Assembly: GCF_040436345.1 (NCBI RefSeq)
Contig: NC_133224.1
Coordinates: 11,524,741-11,588,740 of the forward strand
Length of the DNA stretch: 64,000 nt
Source of the DNA: Pagrus major
Taxonomy: Eukaryota; Chordata; Actinopteri; Spariformes; Sparidae
Direction: 5' to 3'
Within the stretch, counting starts at the first letter, position 1. Every line of letters starts with the position of its first letter. Shown here piece after piece: positions 32,601-64,000 of this stretch. The translations under genes were made by a program, and so were the position numbers. The notes below the pieces were generated by a model that was given only the letters and a program-made list of their open reading frames with translations, was not told where the DNA came from and searched no databases.

Positions 32601-34680
32601 ATTCCCAAGCAAGTCTTAAGTATTTCAAAGCAATCCTCAAGTCTCAAGTCCTTTTTAAGTCATTCCAGACAAGTCTTAAGTTTCTCATAGCAAGTCATAA
32701 GTCCTGGTATAAATCCAAATCAAACCTTGAGTATATTGGAGCAAGTCTCAAGTCAAGTCTCAGTTCCTTGAAGTCATTTGAGACAAGTCCAAGTCAAGTT
32801 TTGAAGCAAATCACAAGTCCGTCACAGATCCCAAGTACTTTAATTAAAGACAAACCCAGGTCCAAGTAAGTCTTAAGCATTTTGAAGCAATTCTCAAGTC
32901 TCAAGTCCTTTAAGTAATTCCGATACCAAGTCGATACCAAGTCCAGGTATTTGGGAGCAAGTCACAAATCATGCTAGCAGTCCTGCAATTAATTCCAGAC
33001 TAGTCCAAGTTAAACCTCAAGTATTCTGGAGCAAGTCTCGAGTCCTTTCAGTCATTAGATACAAGTCTAATTTAAATCTGGATGCACGTCTTAAGTCAGT
33101 CACTAGTCCTGTAAGTCATTCGAAGTAAGTCTTGAGTCCTTTAAGTTGTTCTGGACAAGTCAAAACCAAGTCTTCAGTATTTCAGAGCAAGTCACGGAGC
33201 AAGTCCCATAAGTTATACGCGAGTCCAAGTCAAACCTCAAGTATTTTGGATCAAGTCTCATATCTCAATCCCTTTAATCATACGACAAGTCCAAACAAAG
33301 TCTCAAGTGTTCCAGAGCAAATCACTGGTCGAGTCTCGAGTCTTTTGGAGCAAGTCTCTTATCAATATCTCAAGTCCTTTAAAGGTGGGGTGACCGATTC
33401 GAGAGAAAGACAACTTATTGTTGAGTCCTATTCCCAGATCGTACCATCGACCTGTACATGAGACGCAACAATGAACCATCTTTCTCCGGAATCGTTCGAC
33501 CCAACCTTAAGTCGTTGGGAACAAGACAAACCCAGGTCTCATCATGTGTCATCCCTTGAGCAAAGCCTCGAGTGATGTCCAAAGTCAAGTTGCATGTTTT
33601 CAACTGCAAGTAAACTGCAAGTCAAGTCTTAAATTGCACATATGTAGTGTTTACATGGCTTTGTCCAGTTCTTTTCATCGCACAGCGCTCGTAATGAACT
33701 ACTCAAGCTGTGAGGTTCTGCAAGGCCTGCATAGACTTGAATCTTTTCACTCTGATATAGACCTCAATGTGAGGGCGAGGGTGTTTCCTCCAGATGTTTA
33801 CTGCTAAACGCTGGAAGTAGATTTGGTGCCAGTCGGGACGTTTCGGTCTCGGGACAATGATCTGTTGTCTCTGTGAGAGAGGGGGCAGGTTGGTTCCCAC
33901 TGGCTATCTGCTGTGAGATCACCTATCTGCCCAGCGCAGAACAGTTAAAGCTTCTTTTGGCTCCGCGCAAGGAAAACAAACAAATCAGGAGCCTCCCTCT
34001 TTTTCCTTTCCTCCAACAAGGAGGCACACATTTGTCACTTTGGCAATTTACATTCCTGGCGATATGATTTGAGCTTAAAATCTGATTTTCATGAGAGAAA
34101 ACACACATTTATAAACAAAAAAAAAAGAAAAGACAACTGAAGGCATGCACACACAGACACAGCTTATCTGGGAAAGAATGAACGGAAATGCACTGTGTTT
34201 GAGCTGATGTCTCTGAGGCAACGTTCAAAGTCCTGAGTGTCTTTTGAACAACACTGTGATCTTTATCTTTGCACATACCAAAACACATCTAAATTGCATG
34301 AGAAAATATGTGTGAGTAAAACTTACAACGCGATCTATTCTGCACAACACACACACACAAATACATGCATTTATTTTCTGACAACAAAAACATTTTTTGC
34401 CATAACAGCTTAAGACTCAACCTTGATTTTGAAAATATTTTTTGACATAAATTTGTTTAACATAAGGAGGCCATTTTTCAGTTCTTTTCTGCACTGAAAA
34501 TGCTAAAACAAACTGATCTTGGCTAACGAGAGCTGATGACTTTAAAGGGCCCTCAGCTCTGATTCCATTATATCTAGAACAGCATGTAAACCAAAAGCTC
34601 TTTCAATTGTTTCCCCCACCTGGTGTGAAGACGTGGACAGATGCAAGCAGAAGGAGGACGAGAACCCTCATGGTCGTCAT
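26653..34680 (-). CDS. emcn: emcn-like gene, endomucin (sialomucin-type membrane protein), 13 coding exons
   Basis: Endomucin is a type I sialomucin of endothelial cells that limits leukocyte adhesion. Thirteen exons splice in a continuous frame to 305 aa (human about 261). Residues 1-20 are a signal peptide ([20 protein letters not shown]). Residues 21-232 are a Thr/Pro/Ala-rich mucin-like ectodomain with N-glycosylation sequons NQT, NET, NKT, NSS and NET. Residues 236-253 ([18 protein letters not shown]) are the only membrane span, followed by KFKFKK. The tail has [19 protein letters not shown], resembling human DKESVKLLTVKTISHESGEH; the span shares an ILLPV/IILPV motif. Mucin ectodomains diverge fast, so the call rests on architecture, tail similarity and position between ddit4l and ppp3ca as in human 4q24. 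The alternative is an unrelated small mucin. Ten coding exons (2-10 and 12) are bounded as phase 1-1 or nearly so. Confidence 0.78.
27501..27583 (-). CDS. emcn: emcn exon 12 (cytoplasmic tail)
   Basis: Phase 2 to 1, encoding [20 protein letters not shown] then SSGGEEN, the segment that resembles the human endomucin tail. Confidence 0.82.
27672..27696 (-). CDS. emcn: emcn exon 11 (25-base exon)
   Basis: Phase 1 to 2, encoding ETIDTGTE; donor GTAAGTCT. Needed to keep frame between the membrane exon and exon 12. Confidence 0.72.
27788..28033. mobile_element. MITE, family A, in emcn intron 10
   Basis: Left end AAAGATGTGATATGTAAGAAT mirrors right end ATTCTTACATATTGTACCTT. Contains GCGCCAGGTGCCCTGGTGTT and GCTAGCAGCTGTTAG core words. 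Confidence 0.75.
28127..28225 (-). CDS. emcn: emcn exon 10 (transmembrane exon)
   Basis: Phase 1-1, 33 residues: [20 protein letters not shown] followed by [13 protein letters not shown]. The hydrophobic run is bordered by basic residues on the cytosolic side, as for a type I membrane protein. Confidence 0.9.
28740..29067. mobile_element. MITE-like family A relative in emcn intron 9
   Basis: Core TTAGCATGCTAACACGCTAA and right end TTTTTTATTGCACCTCTAAA; the left end is not definable. Confidence 0.55.
29138..29179 (-). CDS. emcn: emcn exon 9 (14 residues, juxtamembrane)
   Basis: Phase 1-1, encoding [14 protein letters not shown], just before the membrane exon. Confidence 0.78.
29299..29349 (-). 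CDS. emcn: emcn exon 8 (17 residues)
   Basis: Phase 1-1, encoding [17 protein letters not shown]; donor GTAAGTAT is a strong match. Confidence 0.78.
29516..29536 (-). CDS. emcn: emcn exon 7 (21-base micro-exon)
   Basis: Phase 1-1, seven residues GAASPSP, between a TTTTCACAG acceptor and a GTACAG donor. A good candidate for alternative splicing; the least certain exon of the set. Confidence 0.6.
29656..29706 (-). CDS. emcn: emcn exon 6 (17 residues)
   Basis: Phase 1-1, encoding [17 protein letters not shown]. Confidence 0.8.
29750..30109. mobile_element. MITE, family D, in emcn intron 5
   Basis: Left end TTTAAAGGTTCATGTGTAGG then ATTTAGTGGCATCTAG, right end CCCTAAATCCCCCACGCTGC followed by ATCTTTAAA. 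I recognise the GTAGGATTTAGTGGCATCTAG type as a widespread fish repeat. Confidence 0.8.
30198..30302 (-). CDS. emcn: emcn exon 5 (35 residues)
   Basis: Phase 1-1, encoding [20 protein letters not shown] and [15 protein letters not shown], with sequons NSS and NET; donor GTAAGAAC. Confidence 0.84.
30630..30704 (-). CDS. emcn: emcn exon 4 (25 residues)
   Basis: Phase 1-1, encoding [20 protein letters not shown] and five more residues, with sequon NKT. Confidence 0.82.
30785..31039 (-). CDS. emcn: emcn exon 3 (main mucin exon, 85 residues)
   Basis: A 255-base phase 1-1 exon rich in Thr, Ala, Pro and Lys, with sequons NQT and NET and repeats such as [14 protein letters not shown] and [18 protein letters not shown]. 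Its acceptor is a NAGNAG (CAGCAG) that could drop one Gln/Ala codon. Likely heavily O-glycosylated. Confidence 0.85.
31263..31860. mobile_element. Composite repeat (family F with an insertion) in emcn intron 2
   Basis: Starts ACTCCAACATTTTGGGAAATA and ends with GACACCACTCTCATACAC and GTTAGCTTAGCAGAGAAAAA, the two halves of one fish repeat type. The middle (about 31330-31580) looks like inserted unrelated sequence. Related pieces lie at 13975-14165, 39268-39405 and 51480-51530. Confidence 0.6.
31891..31926 (-). CDS. emcn: emcn exon 2 (12 residues, acidic)
   Basis: A 36-base phase 1-1 exon encoding [12 protein letters not shown]. Supported by acceptor TTTACAG, donor GTGACA and matching phase. 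Separated from exon 1 by a 2.7-kb intron filled with the AAGTC satellite, so another exon could be missed. Confidence 0.65.
32438..33640. repeat. Degenerate AAGTC-rich satellite in emcn intron 1
   Basis: About 1.2 kb dominated by CAAGTC/TCAAGTCC words in loose units, e.g. CAAGTCTCAAGTCCTTTAAG then TCATTC, AGACAAGTCCAAGTCAAG and TATTTTGGAGCAAGTC. Unit length wanders around 60-80 bp. It is interrupted near 33390-33490 by a different short sequence. Confidence 0.9.
34620..34680 (-). CDS. emcn: emcn exon 1 (signal peptide)
   Basis: ATG at 34680 with a second in-frame ATG at 34671; either gives a hydrophobic leader [13 protein letters not shown]. Donor CAGGTGGGG, phase 1. The true start between the two is undecided. 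Confidence 0.82.
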
Positions 34681-34719
34681 GTTGTTTCTGCCGCCGTGAA
34701 CTCCTCTGACTTCTTCCTC

Positions 34720-37204
34720 AGACTCCAACCGAGTGGCCAGTGGAAAAGGTGTCCGAGCTCGGGCGCTCCGCTGCTGATGCTTATTTTGGCACTTCCTTTA
34801 GATAAAGGAGGAAATACACTGGCTTCCCTTCCTGACGTAAAGTGGGTGGCTGTGGAGACCAGCGCAAAGCAGTCAGCGGGTGCAAACCTAAGTCCATTTA
34901 ATGGGAGTCTCACTTTGTGTTGTAACTCCCATCACTTATTTTTTCCTGCCCTGACACACCTTGACCATTTGGGAGTAGACTGAGACTTACCCACCCACTG
35001 TACCAAGATGGTGCGAAAACAAGTCCATTTGTAATCTCTCTGATAAAGCAAAAGGTCAACCAAGCTTAAGGAAATTATATCCAAGAACCGTATGTCATTA
35101 ATTACGTGATAAAATAAGCAAAGTTGTCAAGTACTTAGGAATAAGTGGTAGTGGCCTCATCCATGGAAAAACAGGAACCGCTTACATCACATGAACACAC
35201 GCTGCCACGGGTTTCAGATGCATGGTAGCTGTCACATGCACGCAGCAACACGACAAACTTAAAAAAATAAATAAGATACAATCACAAAATGGGAGTTTGT
35301 TTTGTTAGATAATGACTGGAAAAGATGACAAAGAGCCAAGTCCCGGCAGCCCAAGGGAGCAGCTCAAATACCAGCAGTGACGTTTTACTATTCTTCATTG
35401 TTTATGTAAGAGCTCTTACAGAAAGCATGGAGATGAAGTCAGATGGGTGAGCTATTCATGAGCTTAATCTAGATTCTGGTTATCATTATGTTGAAAAAAA
35501 ACCACATCATTTTTGACATGAGGTGTCAGATTATCACGGCTTTTGAACCAACTTCAGAGAGTTTCTGCTGCTGAACGTTAGCCGCTCTCTGCTGCTCTTT
35601 CTGTCCATTTCATTGTCACTCTGACTTCGAGTTTGGCTTCATATTATATTTATATATATTTCCCTCTGAGGCTACAAAATCAAGCTCCTGTTTTTTTTCG
35701 GCCCTCCCGAAAAAAAACAGGATGTCAGAGTTTACTTCCTTTCATTTGAGCATTGTGTGTGATTTCACTTGAAGAGCCCCAAAGAAAGACACTTCAGAAA
35801 CCAAGGACAAGAACATTGTAGGCTTCATAGTTAAACTTAGTGTTAGCTTATGTAGGATTGTTTGATTTATCTGGACAACTACTTAAGAAAGTAGAGGTAG
35901 GGTGGATTTCAATGACAGCTCTGAAAAAGAAATAGGGGCAACACTTCATTTAAAGGTCTGGTAAGTAGGTGTTAATCACCAAGAAACATAATAATCACCT
36001 CATCTGATATTTACATACAAACATTTAAGTAATAAATGATCATTTCTTTAATACTTTTCCAGGAATCTTCCAAATGGGTTCTCCTCAGATTCTGCCCATC
36101 ATGTCATGTTCATTTCTAACTAGTTTCTGTCTAACTTCCCCTCAGCAGGCCACTATACCCATTGTTCCACTGGTCAAAAATCCCACTTAAACTCGCTAAG
36201 ATTGAGCTTTTGTGTGCAATGGGAATGTGTAAACTTGGCGTTGACACGCGGGTCAATTGACGGTTTAGCGCCCGGCTATCTTGAACGGGGTTGTGACACT
36301 CAAAAGCATTTATTCCCCGTTTTACAGACGCCTCTTCTACAATGAGTCTATTGTTGTTTCCTCTTCTGTTACAACTGTTTCCTGCACATTCGCGAAACGT
36401 GACGTCAGCGACATGCAACATAATGTTTCAGATAAAAATCACAGACAGGCTGCCTTGGCTGCGGGATGTGGGAATGGGGTCAATACACGATTTTTAGGTG
36501 TACCTGCGTTTAAAAAACCTGTGTAGACCTGCTGATTTTGGTGAGCAAAAAAAAAAAAAGATCTTGAAGTTGGAAGTACTCTTCCAAATTGTTATCTTTG
36601 TGCTAAAGAGGAAGCCTGCAAATGCTTGTCTGTTATTTACACAGGTATACTCACGCACAATGTTGGCTTCGCCTGCCTAGTTTAATCAAACAAGTCACTA
36701 AGGTTGATGAGGAGGAAACACCTTTGTTGCAGAATTGCCAAGGAACAGTTTCCCATCTAAACACTGTGTTCTGTCAGTGCCAAAATGTTCAGTTGTGTCT
36801 AAATACAGCAGAGAAAAACAATAAGAGTGATGTACAGTGTATACAGCTCCATGTGGTATAGAGTGTGAAGTGAAGGAAGGCCCTTCAGAGCTCTCTGCTG
36901 TGTCTCTTTTCACCTCTTGAACTCCGAGGTGTGAATGAAATATCGTGTTTCTGTTGTTAATGTCTTTGTTTTCAATTACGGGAGAGTTTCCTGTTCCTCT
37001 TGCTGGAAAGCACCAACCATCACGTAGCTCTCTAACACATCTTTTTTCAATTGTGATGCAAAAAACAAAAAATGCCCAAAGGACCGTGTGTATTGTGTAT
37101 TTGGTTTTTTTATTCTACATGACGGATATTCATTGGCGGAGCGCTGCAGGACTGTCTGCGAGAGTCACGCACACACAAACACACATTCAGGAGAGGCGAG
37201 TTCA
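34720..37204. other. Intergenic region between emcn 5' end and ppp3ca 3' end
   Basis: No gene seen. It should contain the emcn promoter. On the gene strand GGAAGT and TTATCT motifs near 34790-34805 are ETS- and GATA-like. A perfect hairpin lies at 35686-35722. Confidence 0.5.
35686..35722. repeat. Perfect 16-bp hairpin with 5-base loop
   Basis: TCCTGTTTTTTTTCGG, loop CCCTC, then CCGAAAAAAAACAGGA: every stem base pairs. Confidence 0.95.
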
Positions 37205-38781
37205 GTTCAAGTTGAAATTCATGCACATTTTTATTGAACAGTTATATAAAATACTTTTCATAGTTGCAAGTGCATGCCTCATCTGCCAACAGTTTTGAAG
37301 TTAAATTACAAAAAGCAAGGCTTCATGTCGTGTAGTGAATTACTTGGGCACTTAAGCAGTTCTTAAAAAAGATCGAAGTATTTTTTTTTTCCGTTTCATC
37401 TTAAAGTATTGAGCAGTATCAAACCTGTAACTGATATACAAAGCAGAGTTCCAAATAATAATAGTAATAATAATCAAATTACACTTTCTGTGGCACATTT
37501 ACAAAACAGAACAAAACCGATTTTACCTGTTATATGACACAAACAGCTAATCATGCATTTTTGAGTTACACATGTAACCACACACCTCACAAGAATTGTC
37601 AAACATGCTTAATTGGACTGTGTGCACTTACAAGCGCAGGTTAAAAATATGATTTCTCATCCATCTTAGATAATTAAATGCTTCAATTACAAAAGAAGTT
37701 GAAGGCATAGAGCATCATGGTGTTAATTGAAAGTATGCAGGTATATCCAGTATATGTTCACTAAAGCGCAATATATTTCAAAACAGGCCTCCACAGCCAA
37801 GGTATTCAGATTTTCTATTTCCTTTGTTTGATTTTTATAAAACATGCATAGGCAGACACTTTATGTTTATTGTATTCTTTTTTTTTTTACACAATATAGG
37901 TTCTCTATTTTTAACTTTGTTCGCAATACTTAAAAAGAGAAAAATTAACACTCAATTCCAGCAAGCCACGATAAATCTAACCCCCCTTCCCTTTCCAAAA
38001 AGAGACAAAAAATAAACATATTTGCAAATGATAGATAGGTAAATGTAAATTCCAGTTATGAAACTCAAGAAAATAGGTATTCATTACCGAGTTATTTAGC
38101 CATTATACAGAAAAATCAGGTCAAAGCACACACCAAAAGAACCTGAGGTAAGCATAATATGTACAAAACCATAAAACGTTCCATTATTTGGCATTTCGAC
38201 AACATTGCAACATTCTTTTTAAGACTGCCTAATTAATTTCAGAGCTATTTTATAAGAGTAGCAAAAAAAAGTTATCAATAAATAGTCCTTATTTAGTTTG
38301 TACACCCTTATATGTTAAAAACATTATCTCATGTTCTGTCCTTTTTAGTGCTGTATTTTTGTAAACGTACAATAGTTAGTAAGAAGTTACACGACTTTCC
38401 GTTTCGGTGTAAATGAGCAAGGGTCTTTCAAGGAAAAAAGAAAATAAATCACCTTTAAGATCTCTATCCTTCTCTCTCTCTCTCTCTCTGACATACTGCG
38501 CTGTGGTGGGGAGTCAAGCACTATAAAGGCCTGACTGCTCAGAAATGTGAACCGGTAATAACTTAGCAGATTTGACTATGAACTAATATTTTGAAGGCAT
38601 ATCCAAAGACTAGCAAGTGAGATGTCCCCCCAGTGTGAGCCATAGATGCCTCCCCACTCCACTCTCTTAACACTCCCCCCCTCCACTCCTTCACCCTTTG
38701 CCCCGTTTCTGTGGTGGCGGGCCGTGATGAGGCTGGGGGCGGGGCAGCCCCGTTGGCCAAGGTGGCGCCTGCTGTCGGCCT
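37205..38781 (-). other. ppp3ca: ppp3ca 3' UTR with polyadenylation signal
   Basis: About 1.57 kb after the stop, AT-rich, ending at AATAAA on the gene strand (plus TTTATT at 37230-37235). Contains a GA-repeat (CT on the plus strand, 38471-38489). The cleavage point is inferred. Confidence 0.65.
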
Positions 38782-63998
<25,217 letters not shown>

Positions 63999-64000
63999 AT

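Overview
The window is nuclear DNA of a ray-finned (teleost) fish, probably a percomorph. Split protein genes have GT-AG introns whose phases fit throughout. Introns are short to moderate. CA/TG microsatellites and short inverted-repeat transposons (MITEs) of types common in teleosts are abundant. Proteins were identified by reading spliced exons and comparing them with remembered vertebrate families; no search was run.

Four protein genes lie head-to-tail, all on the minus strand. From left to right: (1) 1-9356, the 5' part of spag17, a cilium central-apparatus protein: 22 exons, about 974 codons, running off the left edge. Two tRNA genes sit in its introns: Gly-GCC at 4418-4488 (-) and initiator Met-CAT at 5417-5488 (+). 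(2) About 16035-18595, ddit4l (REDD2, an mTORC1 inhibitor): complete, 193 aa, with a non-coding first exon and a TATA box. (3) About 26280-34700, an endomucin-like gene (emcn): 13 coding exons and 305 aa, with a signal peptide, a mucin-like ectodomain built almost wholly of phase-1 exons, one membrane span and a short tail. (4) About 37205-63961, ppp3ca (calcineurin A alpha): the last 12 coding exons, from the GDIHG metal motif to the stop. Its 5' exons lie beyond the right edge.

ddit4l-emcn-ppp3ca is the gene neighbourhood of human 4q24, which supports the emcn call. spag17 is on another chromosome in human, so its place here is a lineage rearrangement. The four genes have separate functions (cilium motility, mTOR stress signalling, endothelial surface, Ca2+ phosphatase signalling). 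Nothing suggests a shared pathway or operon-like control.

Gene-free stretches: 9520-16030, 18700-26280 and 34720-37200. They hold MITE families, a foldback element with a core of near-perfect 34-bp repeats (24230-25505) and a 16-bp perfect hairpin (35686-35722). Introns hold an AAGTC-rich degenerate satellite (about 32440-33640), a 29-bp minisatellite (60240-60437) and a G-run with quadruplex potential (41151-41177). I found no CRISPR array, virus, toxin gene or clearly new coding system. The most unusual items are the foldback/34-bp array, the modular emcn ectodomain and the spag17-ddit4l junction.
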